Positions 1 through 9,646 are shown, counted from the first letter of the stretch. The stretch: 64,000 nt of DNA from Otatea glauca (GCA_036346275.1 CM070722.1:25443336-25507335), one strand, 5' to 3'. Numbers and translations: made by a program. The notes: generated by a model from the letters alone, not told the origin.

Positions 1-335
1 GGTCATTTACCTTGATTCCTTACAGAGTGGCAGCCACGACTTACAACCTATTGCAAAATTAATCACGGTAATTAATCACGTTTCCTCCAAAGATAACATG
101 CTCATGTAGGTTGTTCAAACATGTATGTTTCTCTGGAATAGCGAGGCTAACCTCTTGCAATCATGTAGCGTGTTCAAAGTGTACAAAGCTTATGGAGGGC
201 CTTCGCAAGGGCAGGCGGTTGAATCACGATTTTAAGTTTCGGTATCCATTGTACACAATAATCCTATGTAAACTATGTAATAATGAGTTTGGAACTAACC
301 AAATCTATATTTGTAGTGCCACCAAATAGGACAGG

Positions 336-589
336 AATAACCGTTGTGGATTTTACGTTTGCCACAACATGAAACTCCTTGTCGATGAAAACGGCTAATC
401 GGGTAACAAGCTGCGTTGGAAGAGGCCGATCTGGAGCGAATTCGAGGACGACTTTGTGCCTTCTTGCTCGATCAAGTTATAAACAAAGAGGCGAGTTCCA
501 CGTTCTTGTATAACTTGAGGAGTCGTATTTTTTCTGAATTACCATTTGGGTTAATTATCAAACTTGTGTTGTGGATTTGTAAATTGTAG
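336..589 (+). pseudogene. C-terminal piece of CACTA ORF2, Ulp1/C48 peptidase-like
   Basis: Two open pieces in different frames are seen. The first reads NNRCGFYVCHNMKLLV from 336; the CGFYVC string resembles the catalytic-cysteine region of Ulp1/SENP (C48) peptidases. The second begins near 422, reads ADLERIRGRLCAFLLDQVIN, and stops at 587-589; this is like the conserved tail (helix, then LCxFLxDxVIN) of Ulp1-like proteins encoded by grass CACTA elements. The frame change between them may be an intron or a frameshift. In active relatives this second protein accompanies the TNP2 transposase, with an unproven role. The upstream catalytic His and Asp regions are not recognisable here, so this is a fragment. 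Family assignment by motif only. Confidence 0.6.
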
Positions 590-885
590 TTGTGTATTCT
601 ATTAATTGGTTAATGCTATTGATTTACATTTGATTAATATATCTAAGTTCATTTATGAAAGAGATGTGTCGTGCAATATTAATCTATATGTAATATGCTT
701 CGCGCTGTGATGGAATCTAATCAGTTGATTGATGAATTGGACATAATAATGCACATAAGTTGAAATGGTTGTAATGTTTTTGTTACATGAGTTTAGTTAT
801 TACGTAGTCCGCTTTTTACGGAGGGCGTGGCTAGCATTTCTGAGGCTAGCCAATAAATAGAAAAATGGTTGTTTCTTTGAAGCCT
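590..885. other. AT-rich 3' flank inside CACTA element
   Basis: No gene is recognisable. This is AT-rich sequence between the Ulp1-like stop codon and the subterminal repeats of the CACTA element. Confidence 0.5.
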
Positions 886-1165
886 TATCACGAGCGGTTT
901 TTAATTAAAACCATGCGTGATATAAATATTTAACGACGGTTTTTAACTAAAACCGCTCAGTGATGTAATGTTTTAACAGACGGTTTCAAACAAAACCGTG
1001 CGTGATATGATAATATCACGACGGTTTTTAGAAACCGTCTGTAATGTGAAATATCACGAGCGGTTTACGAACCATCTCGTGATATGGCGTGACATCATCG
1101 ACACATGGTTACATTTGGTTGAAACAAATGCGTGATGACGGTTCCAAACCGTCTGTGATAAGCTT
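886..1165. repeat. CACTA subterminal repeat cluster
   Basis: At least eight copies of an ACGGTTT(C/T)-type motif alternate in both orientations (for example TCACGAGCGGTTT, AAACCGTCTGTGATA). They sit directly inside the terminal repeat ending at 1178, as expected for transposase-binding subterminal repeats. Confidence 0.8.
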
Positions 1166-1676
1166 TTCTGTAGTAGTGAGGGATGAGGATGAAGTGGAAG
1201 AGATAAATCAGAGCATGACAACTTTCAAAATGATCTTTAGAAAGAAATGGATTTTGCCATGGAATCCATCAACATTGGAATAAGAAAGTAGATAAAAGTG
1301 CTACAAATGTACACACTTTTAGATGATCTCGGCCAAACAAGATGTGCCTCGATGCATCTAGGATATTTATTTATTGAATTACAAAATCTATAACTAGTTA
1401 TGCCTTGTAAATGTCATTGTATAAATATCTAAAAAGAAGAAAATTTTGAACAATAGGTACTATTCATAGAAGTTCTACCAAGAGGGGAAAAACATTTGGT
1501 TCCAACAAACAAGATACTATTCAGTCATTGGATTCGAGATGAGCAAATATTAAGGATAATTTCAGGTGATAATACATTGACAAGATATGATACCACAAAT
1601 GTTAACAAGCATACATTAAGAAACAATATTATTTCATAGATCAAGACAAGGAGACCTTAGGGTATTTCTATGTCTG

Positions 1677-2137
1677 CTACATATATGCCATAGCTTCTGC
1701 AAAAGAGGTTTTTCGATTCTCTCTGAAGTTCCACAGCTCTAGCACAGTTCCAACTTCTTTGACACCAATAACTGCTAGTTTTTCAGTCATATCTCTTAAT
1801 CCTTACAAAAACGATCATTTTGTTGTCAAAATAGGCTGTCTTGGTATATTATCATTAATCACGTCGAATTAAATACTAGAAACCTTTATATTACCTCTAT
1901 AAGCTCAGCTTTGGCTTCTTCCATCTTTGCACTCACCCTGCGCTCCTTAATAATGAGTATCTTGTTAAGAGATTCAATATCTTATGATTTGTCATCTATG
2001 TCTTCTAGTTTTTGTTTCATGTCATAAATCTTTTCTGTTAACTCGGACTTTCCCTTCAATTGTTCTATCTTCACCTGAAGTTTTTGTTTAGCATCCAACA
2101 GCTTTTCCATGACATCTATCTTGTTTGTTGGATCCAT
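1677..2137 (-). pseudogene. IDN2/FDM-like (XH/XS family) gene fragment, captured
   Basis: Exon A (2137 to 1895) encodes an acidic coiled coil, including LLDAKQKLQVKIEQLKGK and, later, ESLNKILIIKERR and KMEEAKAELIE. This order matches the end of the coiled coil in INVOLVED IN DE NOVO 2 / FACTOR OF DNA METHYLATION proteins. Exon B (1801 to 1677) encodes LRDMTEKLAVIGVKEVG, the start of the XH domain, and stops after about 26 of the usual 130 or so residues. In the intact family these proteins bind RNA and act in RNA-directed DNA methylation. Damage: an in-frame TAA at 1984-1982, a splice-donor phase one base out at 1894, and loss of the XS domain and most of XH. The intron between the exons (1802-1894) has GT and AG ends, so genomic rather than reverse-transcribed DNA was captured. 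The identification rests on recognised family motifs and is fairly strong. Confidence 0.72.
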
Positions 2138-3084
2138 TATACATATGTGTGCAATTTGCAGTCACTGGGATATAAATAAATATATGATGAATCACGACCG
2201 AAGTTGAATATGTAAATGTATTTGGAATATAATGTGCACAATTCAAAGCTTGTAAAAATGAGATAATCGAAAGATAAAGTAATTCATAATTATTATGTCG
2301 ACTTCACATTAAATCTTGTGTACTTAATAGATTAATGAATAATTGTCGCAACAAATACAAAAAGGGAAACACCATGCGTTCGGGAGCATTCATATCCTTA
2401 AGCAATATTTCTGTTTGCAGTACTCAGCTATTTACACACACAGATATATACACACATTCATATTTGGATATTGAAATGTCAACTTGGCAATGAATCATGT
2501 CTTCTTAACAATTAATGAATAATTAAATGATAGAGTGAATAAATATGCTCTGAGGTGTTGGGCTGCTTGAGATGAGATTCTCAACCTCCTCGCCACAAGG
2601 TGTAGAACTGCTAAAGAATTAATCTCTTACCTCCTCTACACCAGGGTCAAATAATCAATAATTGAATTACACAATTATCTAAGCAAATAAGGCCTTGAAC
2701 TCTTTACCTTCCTAAATTATACACCAGAAAGCAATAAAGATTAGATATTCACTGTGTACCAGAAACTAGTTGTGCGAAGTATTGTTTAGCCAAAACAGAG
2801 TATGACAATATCAATATGAGAAACCAATGACGAACAGAAACATTGGTTACTAATTAGAATCATATGAACATCAACCTCATAGCCAATAAAACAACAATGT
2901 AATACTTCCTAGCATTAACACAAGGTCATCACCTAGTTCAAGGCCAAGATTACTACTGCAATTGTTTAAATCAACTTCTACTGACCCAAATTACATCATC
3001 GAGCATACAACTGGCACAAATTAAATTCAATCAAGCACATAAATCAAGCATGTAAATGTAAGGCACATATTGGGAGAAGGATGT
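2138..3084. other. AT-rich sequence, no gene recognised
   Basis: Interior of the Pack-CACTA-like segment. I see no coding similarity, no terminal repeat and no tandem array. It could be intron or flanking sequence of the captured gene fragments. Confidence 0.4.
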
Positions 3085-3340
3085 GCTAACGTGGAGGCCA
3101 ACGCACGGGGAGGATGAGGGTGCACGGGGACGATGGCACACGGGGAGGCAAGCGCATGGGGAGGACGAGGCGCACGGAGACGGCGGCGCACAGGGAGGTA
3201 GGCACCAAGGGGACAACGGCCCACAGGGAGGCCGACGCACGGGGAGGACGAGGGCACACGGGGACGACGGTGCACGGGGACAAGGGTGAATGGGGAGGAC
3301 GACGCACAGGGAGGACAGGCAGGAGGACAGCGCACGGGTT
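3085..3340. repeat. GC-rich degenerate minisatellite (ACGGGGAGGAC-like)
   Basis: Irregular reiteration of CACGGGGAGGACGAGG and variants. It creates overlapping open frames on both strands rich in Pro/Arg/Ser or Gly/Arg/Asp that carry no recognisable domain. It sits just downstream of a minus-strand TATA-like box at 3364-3373, so it may be a 5' untranslated region or an artificial leader exon. Confidence 0.65.
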
Positions 3341-3363
3341 TGAGTATGTCAAACCCTAGGGAG

Positions 3364-3373
3364 GTTTATATAG
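3364..3373 (-). promoter_or_regulatory. TATA-like box, minus strand
   Basis: The minus strand reads CTATATAAAC, lying between a CACTA-type hairpin (3386-3410) and the GC-rich tract. The same order (subterminal repeats, TATA box, transcribed region) is seen at the CACTA end around 25498. Position supports promoter use; transcription is not shown. Confidence 0.45.
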
Positions 3374-3385
3374 GGGCATTATCAG

Positions 3386-3410
3386 AGACGGTTCTATTAT
3401 AGAACCGTCT
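3386..3410. repeat. Subterminal-repeat hairpin
   Basis: AGACGGTTCT and AGAACCGTCT form a 10-bp inverted repeat with a 5-base loop. It matches the CACTA subterminal motif at 4861-5060 and may be the relic of a second element end. Confidence 0.6.
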
Positions 3411-3471
3411 ATGATGGCGCTTGATGTTTTATTTTCATGACTCATCAGATGTTAGCAAGCAGATTACAAAT

Positions 3472-3671
3472 AGATATATTAACCATGCTCTGACTTTTTC
3501 AACATTTACATGCAGATCACATCACAGCACAAATCAACTCAGATATATTAACCATGCTCTGACTATTTCAACATTTACAAGCAGATCACATCACAGTATA
3601 AATCAACTCAGATATATTAACCATGCTCTGACTATTTCAACACTTACAAGTAGATTACATCACAACCCGAA
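3472..3671 (+). repeat. 69-bp tandem repeat, about 2.9 copies
   Basis: Units start at 3472, 3541 and 3610 with AGATATATTAACCATGCTC, giving an exact 69-bp period with a few substitutions. A partial, more diverged copy may precede it (from about 3449). Confidence 0.9.
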
Positions 3672-3686
3672 TATCTCTACACAATG

Positions 3687-3975
3687 TTAATTTAGGGATA
3701 CATATTCAATGCAGAAATTAGTAGCACAATCCTCTAACTTAACTCTCCTCAGGCAGCCTTGTACTGCAATAGCAGCATTTTCCTTACAGAACTTCTTGGC
3801 ACAAGAGCAGTCATTCAGAAATAGGATAACTTTTCGGTCTTTCGTATCATTTTTTATAGCCAACTTTTGTTTGAAGTATTTCCTGTTAGGTTAGAAGGAT
3901 AAAATAAACTAGTTCAAGTAGTACTTACATGATCACCAGAGCAATGAAATTTATAAAGGAATTACAATGTTATAT
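3687..3975 (-). pseudogene. Spliced open frame, unassigned captured fragment
   Basis: Reading leftward, an open exon ends at 3929 with a perfect donor (GTAAGT at 3928-3923). A 40-base gap ends with an AG at 3884-3883, and a second exon runs from 3882 to a TAA at 3687. Joined, the frame is open for about 75 codons and is Lys- and Cys-rich (DRKVILFLNDCSCAKKFC, then CLRRVKLEDCATNFC). I do not recognise the family. The gap is short for a plant intron, so the splice is possible rather than certain. Its position between two other gene-like fragments in the same orientation suggests it is also captured host sequence. The alternative is a chance open frame in repeat DNA. Confidence 0.35.
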
Positions 3976-4189
3976 TACCTTCATCAACTCCCATGAAGTA
4001 TTGTTGCTTTGAGAAGCATCCTATTAATATTATATCAAGCACACCATGTTCAATAACTAATATGCTCTCTCTTTATAATTCTCCTGTATTATGTTCAATA
4101 ACTAATATATTGAGATAATGAAAACAAAAGACAATTAACAGTTCACATAATCTATGTGCACTAGTCCTTCTTTGGTTACTATAACTATG

Positions 4190-4403
4190 GATGGATTTGA
4201 TTGTAATCTTTTGCAGGTATGTAGCACATCCCAGAATTTTGTCACAAATTTGGATCTGTGCATCATCGAAAAAGGAAAAAAAAGCACCTTCGGAACCATA
4301 GGGAGGATGCTGAGCCGAGAACCAGACTCCGTATGCTAGATTCCTCCGCATACTGCGCAAGAGTCACAGCCACGTTGTCGCGTTCCACCACCACCGTCTC
4401 CAC
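4190..4403 (-). pseudogene. Possible universal stress protein (USP) domain fragment
   Basis: Starting after an AG acceptor at 4405-4404, the minus strand reads VETVVVERDNVAVTLAQYAE, then ESSIRSLVLGSAS. This resembles the segment of plant USP domains (as in U-box and receptor-like kinases) where 'VVxExxDVAxAIVxY...I..LVLGAS' is conserved. Farther on, after frame breaks, CYIPAKDYNQIHP resembles the USP ending 'FCxVYVIxKGK'. Frameshifts and stops lie between the two parts, so it cannot encode a working domain. The match is by motif memory and weaker than that for the IDN2-like fragment. Confidence 0.42.
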
Positions 4404-4499
4404 CTACGTGAAGCAATCCGATTTGATCATCTGAATTAGATCAAAAGCATTCAAGTGCGACAGTAAAAATAAGAGCTTTCTTGGGATTCTCTTGCGGAC

Positions 4500-4860
4500 T
4501 CAAGGTAGTGGCCGTCGCTCGGGAGGCTGGCGGTGACCCACCGCGGGGAGGCTCGTAGGGGTAGTACTACTGCGGGGGTTTGGCGCGTAGCGAGGGAGAT
4601 CAGTGGGTGGAGGTAGGTGGGGTATGCGGTGATGGGGGAAAAATCGGTGGGGTATGCGAGTACTAGGGAGAAGCCGAGGCGGCGAGGGAACTGGCCATGG
4701 AGAGGTGCTACTTATAGCGAGTACAGGGGAGAAAACAAAAGGGCGAGTATTGGGGAGAAGACAAGGAGAAAACAAAGGGGCGAGTATGGGGGAGAAGACA
4801 AAGGGACTAATTATGGTGGAGAATAGGGGATAAGACAAAGGGGAGTAATTATGGTGGAGA
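4500..4860. repeat. Purine-rich degenerate repeats and proline-coding leader
   Basis: GGGGAGAAGACAAAGG-type units repeat loosely between 4700 and 4860. The minus strand is open for about 110 codons of Pro/Ser/Arg-rich sequence without a known domain. The tract lies just inside the CACTA subterminal cluster, where the first transcribed region of the element would be. Confidence 0.55.
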
Positions 4861-5071
4861 TATCACAGACAGTTTTATCTAGAAACCGTCTGTGATATCG
4901 TAGTATCACAAACCAACCGTCTGTGATATAACATCTTCATAGACGATTCTTACCAAAACCAATAACTTTGATGGTCACGTTTCTAAAATCGTCTGTGATT
5001 AGATTTAATACAGACAATTTTTGAAAATCATCTGTGATGAGGTATCTAATATAATCCTTTCTGTAGTAGTG
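4861..5071. repeat. CACTA subterminal repeats and right terminus
   Basis: Motifs such as ACCGTCTGTGATAT and ATCGTCTGTGATTAG alternate in both orientations. The block ends with CCTTTCTGTAGTAGTG at 5071, the reverse complement of a CACTACTACAG terminus. Confidence 0.82.
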
Positions 5072-5270
5072 ATTAATTGGTCATGTTGTATTCTAGTTAC
5101 AATTGCAAATCACAAGAATTACCTTTAGCTATTTGTTGCTGAACCTGTGAGTTAGAGAAATTGTCACTGTCCTGAGTACCGTAAAAGACAGGGAACAAAC
5201 ACTCATTGACTAATTTATCTAGTCGGTCCCTATCATCTTGGTATCGGAGCACAGTTCATCACAGTATTAT
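5072..5270 (+). other. Retrotransposon LTR end and primer-binding-site-like sequence
   Basis: The stretch lies between two CACTA elements. At 5239-5250 it reads TGGTATCGGAGC, one base from TGGTATCAGAGC, the common plant primer binding site complementary to initiator methionine tRNA. This suggests that 5072-5238 is the end of a 5' LTR of a plus-strand retroelement whose inside continues at 9647. No gene is seen. Confidence 0.45.
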
Positions 5271-5284
5271 CACTACTACAGGAA

Positions 5285-5510
5285 TGTATATCACAATTGG
5301 TTCTTTTTCGTCATCATAGTCAGTTTTGGTGGTGATACAAAGTCGTTAGACAGTGATGAGGAGGTGCTATCATAGTCGGCTTTCGCCCGATAGTGATAAA
5401 TTGTCATCACAATCGGTTCTAAGCTTAGAACCGATTGTGACGGGGGACACATCCTAATCGGGGCACATCACAATTGGTTCTAGGTCAGAACCGACTGTGA
5501 TGTGAGTGTT
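5285..5510. repeat. Left subterminal repeat cluster of CACTA element
   Basis: TCACAATCGGTTCTA and its reverse complement TAGAACCGATTGTGA recur four to five times with small changes, matching the cluster at the other end (9302-9625). Confidence 0.85.
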
Positions 5511-5719
5511 TGATATTCAATTTAGACAGTACACATATCACATTCACAATATCTAACACAATATATTAAACACAAACATATGACATAACATTCACAATAC
5601 ATAATATTGTTTACATAGCACATAACATTCACAACCCAAGCAAATCACATTTACAATATACATATCACATTCACATGATATGATATTGTTTACAATATTT
5701 GGACTAGTAGGAGCCTATC

Positions 5720-6620
5720 GGGTCTCTAAACGTACTGTCCTCTGCTAGAACTTCTGTTTAGTACCATTGGCATATGTGATCTCGTAATTTGTTGAGGGAC
5801 ATATTGAAGTTCTGCAAAATAGAAAGTAGTGCACTAATTTAAGTTTTAAAATTTGTATGTAAAAGGCTAAGTGTATTATGTATGTACATATACCTTAGGA
5901 AAAAGGTGTGCGCTGCCGACCAGGATCAGCATATGATGCATGACGTAAAAGCCGTATAGGTCATCGCACCCCTGTGATGACACTATGAACAAAGAAAATC
6001 ATGTTAGGATATGAAGAATAAATGTCAGAAAAAATTCTATGCTAGGCACTTGTACCTTGAAGCACTTCCGCTTCAGTTGGTCACCTCGTTTGTCGTCGTG
6101 TTGCCCTCCTTCAGCAACATATGACAAGAAAGCCCTACATATATTGGAGAGATGCCATTGAGGCAAAAAAATGAATGCAGTTAAATACAGAAAGTGTTAG
6201 GTTAGAGGAATGTACTTACTTCTACAAAACAGGCTTGATCGCGTAGGTCATTAATCTCTTCTCGAGCGAGTTAAAAGTGTAGACTTTGTTTTCACTTGGA
6301 GTGACCAAGACTAGATGGTTGCTTATTAAATGGTATGCAGTGCAAGCAAATAAGTTCATATACGGTTTAAGTGCATACAAGTAATTGAAGGGTAAAGTCA
6401 TTAGAGTAGTACTTACTCTTCATTGTACGGGAAGAGAATAAAGTCCTTTTTCACCTCAAGCTGCAATGCCTGTTTAATGTAGTTGACAAGGAACTACGAT
6501 TGAAGCCTAGCCATGGTCGCAAACACCATCTCGGGGTCGACGAACCCAACTAGGTATTGACCCGTCTCGGCTCGCTGCCTCACTATCCTACAACTCGTGT
6601 CAATTGTTAAAAAATATAAT
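5720..6620 (-). pseudogene. CACTA ORF2 3' exons, Ulp1-like peptidase, decayed
   Basis: Separate minus-strand segments can be read: RIVRQRAETGQYLVGFVDPE followed by KKDFILFPYNEE (about 6600-6420), HLVLVTPSENKVYTFNSLEK (about 6330-6230), AFLSYVAEGGQHDDKRG (about 6135-6060) and CDDLYGFYVMHHML near 5970-5920. These correspond in order to the Ulp1/C48-like domain in proteins of grass CACTA elements; the last piece is the region that normally carries the catalytic Cys, here reading GFYVM. At least one in-frame stop (near 6505) interrupts the first segment. Exon borders are approximate. Any protease function is lost. Confidence 0.6.
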
Positions 6621-6745
6621 ACAAAATCCTATAACAGTCATAGGCTTTTATGTTGTATGGTGCGATACTCATAATGTTCAGGATCGTACAGTAGAAATAT
6701 CGATGGCTTTCAGGCTGTACAAACGGAACAGATCCTCAAAACTCA

Positions 6746-7927
6746 CTAGGAATGTCCCATGCTCCTTATGGTGGAAATGACTCCTCGATACCTCACATTG
6801 AAATCGATGTGACGCTCGACCTCATTCACCTTATCAATGTACCATTCATGGAGCAAGCGAGCATACTTGCCTAGAGCATTTAATTCGTTGCTAGGGATAA
6901 GAAGCTTTCCATGTATGTACCCCTTAAAATCTCGAGGGGGCTCTGTGGCCTCAGTCAACTTTGCTTTATGGACAGAAGGAGTCTCTGAGGTCGGGACAAG
7001 GGGCTTTCCATGTATTTGATGGGGCATTGTGGCCTTTGACAACTTTGCCTTCTTAACAGAATGATTTTTCAAGGTCTCTTGTGGTTCTTTGGTCATGTGC
7101 TAGTCCTTTTGCTCATTAGGTCTGCATTCTGCGTAGGTGTCGAGTTGGACAGTGGAGTCATCATGGTGGTGGAAGGAGCAAAGCAGGAGCAGGTGCAGGT
7201 ACGATAGGAACCTACAAAGCATATGCATATGTAACATGTTGCAGTACTGAAATGATTGAGAAGATGCGGGGAATTTTTACCTTGAGCAGTACGACACCCG
7301 TCATGGTCCACTTGATGAATGCCATCCGTGCTTCCCCGAGAGTGGTGATATCTTCATTCAGGGGGAACTCTAACACATGACATAGGAAGTCATCGTGGAC
7401 ATTGTCTACCTGCACCCTCATGTAGCCCTTCCCCAAAGGGTTACCACACACCGTGTCAGTCTCTGCATGGAAATGCAACCCCGTGTCCAACCTCAATGTG
7501 AAATCCGTCTTCCATCACGACGAGTTGGCACTTGGTAGGCGTATACAAGAAGTGCGCAACTTGATCAGAAATATTGTTTAGCTTACTCCCGTACCTTTAA
7601 GTCAGAAACAATTATTACCTTCTGCTGGGGACCGTCCTGATCATTTCTGGAAGTGCAGTTGCTAGGGCGAGGCACAAGCCTTTCTACAAGAGACGAGGCC
7701 ATCTGACTCTAACTCTGGGAGGTCATTGCCATCATCTCGGTCCTCTGGCGCTCCTCACGTGCCACCATCTCCTCCCTCATCTCCTCCTTCAGCTCCTCCC
7801 TCAACTCCTCCCTCACCGTGTCCTTGAGGCGCTCCGCATGTGCTTCCCATGATCTTGATCTGGCACTGGCAGTGTCCTCGTCCTGGAAGAAGGACCTCTT
7901 CGTTTGGCCCGCACCTGCGGCAAGCAC
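6746..7927 (-). pseudogene. CACTA ORF2 5' part: coiled coil and DUF8039-like domain
   Basis: Three minus-strand open segments follow each other. At 7927-7709 is a highly charged helical stretch (EELREELKEEMREEM) typical of the coiled coil of En/Spm-type accessory proteins. At 7560-7270 are the strings AHFLYTPTKCQLVVMEDGF, GYMRVQVDNVHDDFLCHVL and TTLGEARMAFIKW, which match the conserved DUF8039-like domain of grass CACTA proteins. At 7096-6746 is a linker with two related copies of a (K)AKL(S/T)(K/E)AT motif, ending in ERHIDFNVRYRGVISTIRS, which leads into the Ulp1-like part. Stops and frame changes separate the pieces. Low-complexity Glu/Arg content makes exact borders uncertain. Confidence 0.6.
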
Positions 7928-8657
7928 CTGCCCCTTATGGTCGGGCTTCCCGATCGCCGAAGACAGGATGTCCTTCGACCCTTAGCATCTGTATTTATTG
8001 TTGTTATTTATTTTGCATACCGGACGGGTATTACTTGTCCCCCCATGATGGATCCAGCACGTGTAATTCCTCACGAAGCCACATCGAATCAAGTGGTCTT
8101 CAATTTAAGCTGAGTTGTTAAATCTCCTGAGATTTGTGCAATCAAAGCAAGGACAATATATGAAGTTTACAACCCTCTTCACCATGTCTTCTTCTGCAAT
8201 TTTTATGAACTCCTTAACACCCCTCTAAAATTCAGCACTCACATGGCTTTTCTGATACATCCATTCTTTATGGTCCATCTATAATTAAACTATGCACAAT
8301 AAATTAAGAAAAAAATAGAGCAACAACTAGCTTTTTCAAATATTGAGATATTATTTAATTACCTTTGCAAAATAGAGGGCGAGTTCCAAGATATATAATT
8401 TTACTCTTGATACCTTCTTCCCTAGTTAAGAGCTTTCAATTCCCTAGTTAGGAAACATACATTTAAAACATCAATAATGATATCGAATTACCTAATGCAG
8501 TAAGCTTGCAATTATTTCGACTTTAATGAAAAAAATAAGGATGGAAGTATTAACAAAGTTGAGGAATTGATTGATTTTAAAGAAATGTCTATCTGTTGAC
8601 CAACTAAGTACTTAACAACGTTGACTCCTAATCTCTAATTAGGTTAGGTCCTAATCC
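7928..8657. other. Non-coding interior of CACTA element
   Basis: No convincing gene. The plus-strand open frames at 7840-8121 are antisense shadows of the ORF2 5' end. The rest is AT-rich. Confidence 0.5.
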
Positions 8658-8870
8658 CATTCGAGGATATGTGATTTAGGCAAGTTCCTAAGCTATTGTA
8701 CAACTTCAAAGAAAATTTTGACAGCATCTCCCTGTTGTTCTCCAAATACACGTCTCGACAACAAGTCAAGATGGTGTGTATCCGAAGAACACTAGGGAGA
8801 TACTGCCGAAACTTTCTCTAGAGTTGTACAACAGCTTTGGAACTTGCCCGAACCACATATCCCCGAATTG
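8658..8870. repeat. Foldback, two 95-bp arms with 23-base loop
   Basis: Bases 8658-8752 and 8776-8870 are imperfect reverse complements over their full length (for example GGCAAGTTCCTAAGCTATTG pairs with CAACAGCTTTGGAACTTGCC). The loop is 8753-8775. By eye most positions pair. A transcript would form a long hairpin. It may be a MITE nested in the CACTA element. Confidence 0.85.
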
Positions 8871-9301
8871 TCCAAAAGACATGGATAATTCAAGTCTGCT
8901 TTATTATAAATATGTCATTTCAGCATATTTATAAACAAGCACCCTCGAACGAGAGACATAGGTTACGCAACCTAAACTCTAACATTGATCATGTTACGGA
9001 AATAATAATGACATGTAACACATTCACCAAATCAAAATTGAATTACTTAGTGAAAAATTGAAGGGATTTGAAGGAATGCTCCCTTTTAAAGAATATCATA
9101 AATGAGGAAAAATTGAGAGGAAATCTCCTCAAGCTAGGCCGACAACTTTACCCTCTTAACACCTATTCTCGAGGATTTCATAATTTATCACCCAAGTATT
9201 GCTTCTAACCAGAGTATGTAGTGTTTTTTAGGGCGGCGACGGTGTTTTTTGCCTTTAGAACAACAACAGAGGAGAGTTCAGCTTGAAGGTTATATAACCT
9301 A
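8871..9301. other. AT-rich, no gene recognised
   Basis: Sequence between the foldback and the right subterminal cluster of the CACTA element. Nothing further is visible. Confidence 0.4.
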
Positions 9302-9643
9302 GCGAGGCACATCACAATCGGTTCTCAGCTTAGAACTGATTGTGATGTACAATGACACATCACTATCGGTTTTTAGGTTTGAACATATTGTGATGTACAC
9401 ATGTATATCATAATAGGTTCCTACCAAAGAACTGATTATGATGTGTATAGGCACATCACAATGGCTAATCACAATCGGTTCTTAGATACTACATCACAAT
9501 TGGTTCTAACCTATGAATCGATTGTGATGAGTCCCCACCAATTATTAAACCCTCGTCGAATCATCTATCATAATCGGTTTTTTTCTAAAAAGCTGAGAAC
9601 TGATCCAGATGAAACAATAGTGTTGTACCATTCTGTAGTAGTG
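9302..9643. repeat. Right subterminal repeats and terminus of CACTA element
   Basis: Alternating TCACAATCGGTTCT and AGAACTGATTGTGATG motifs, ending in CCATTCTGTAGTAGTG at 9643. Confidence 0.87.
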
Positions 9644-9646
9644 TAT

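Larger units (their letters stand above)
1..1178 (+). mobile_element. CACTA (En/Spm) transposon, 3' part
   Basis: The segment ends at 1178 with the reverse complement of CACTACTACAGAAAAGC, the terminal inverted repeat of a CACTA element. From about 886 to 1165 there are many short direct and inverted copies of a subterminal motif built on ACGGTTTTTA / AAACCGTC, the usual transposase-binding landscape of this class. The left part lies outside the window. A Ulp1-like protease tail at 336-589 on the same strand is typical of the second gene of grass CACTA elements. Confidence 0.8.
1179..5071 (-). mobile_element. Pack-CACTA-like segment carrying host gene fragments
   Basis: The right end at 5071 is the reverse complement of CACTACTACAGAAAGG, preceded by a subterminal repeat cluster (4861-5060). 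A second cluster-like hairpin lies at 3386-3410. Between 1677 and 4403 are three minus-strand pieces that look like exons of ordinary plant genes, with splice-like junctions, and GC-rich proline-coding tracts lie next to both repeat clusters. I cannot find a matching left terminal repeat, so the left limit is set at the end of the neighbouring element and may be wrong. The layout fits a non-autonomous CACTA element that has captured gene fragments, perhaps two elements fused. Confidence 0.5.
5271..9643 (-). mobile_element. Complete CACTA transposon, 4.37 kb, TSD TAT
   Basis: The left end is CACTACTACAGGAATG and the right end is the reverse complement of CACTACTACAGAATGG. The element is flanked by the 3-bp direct repeat TAT (5268-5270 and 9644-9646), the target duplication size of CACTA elements. 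Subterminal repeats built on TCACAATCGGTTCT lie inside both ends. It holds decayed ORF2-type coding sequence on the minus strand but no TNP2 transposase, so it is a non-autonomous derivative. Confidence 0.92.

Noticed and set aside
1089..1283. 64-codon plus-strand frame crossing the CACTA end at 1178
   Set aside because: It runs across a transposon boundary and has no recognisable domain, so it is likely accidental.
3027..3359. Long overlapping open frames on both strands (Pro/Arg- or Gly/Arg-rich)
   Set aside because: They arise from a GC-rich short-period repeat that lacks stop codons. No domain, and all frames look alike.
4500..4838. 112-codon minus-strand proline-rich frame as a host gene
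   Set aside because: It is built from loose purine/pyrimidine repeats next to a CACTA end. I treat it as leader sequence, not a gene.
7840..8121. Plus-strand frames over the CACTA ORF2 start
   Set aside because: Antisense shadow of the coiled-coil region; no recognisable family.
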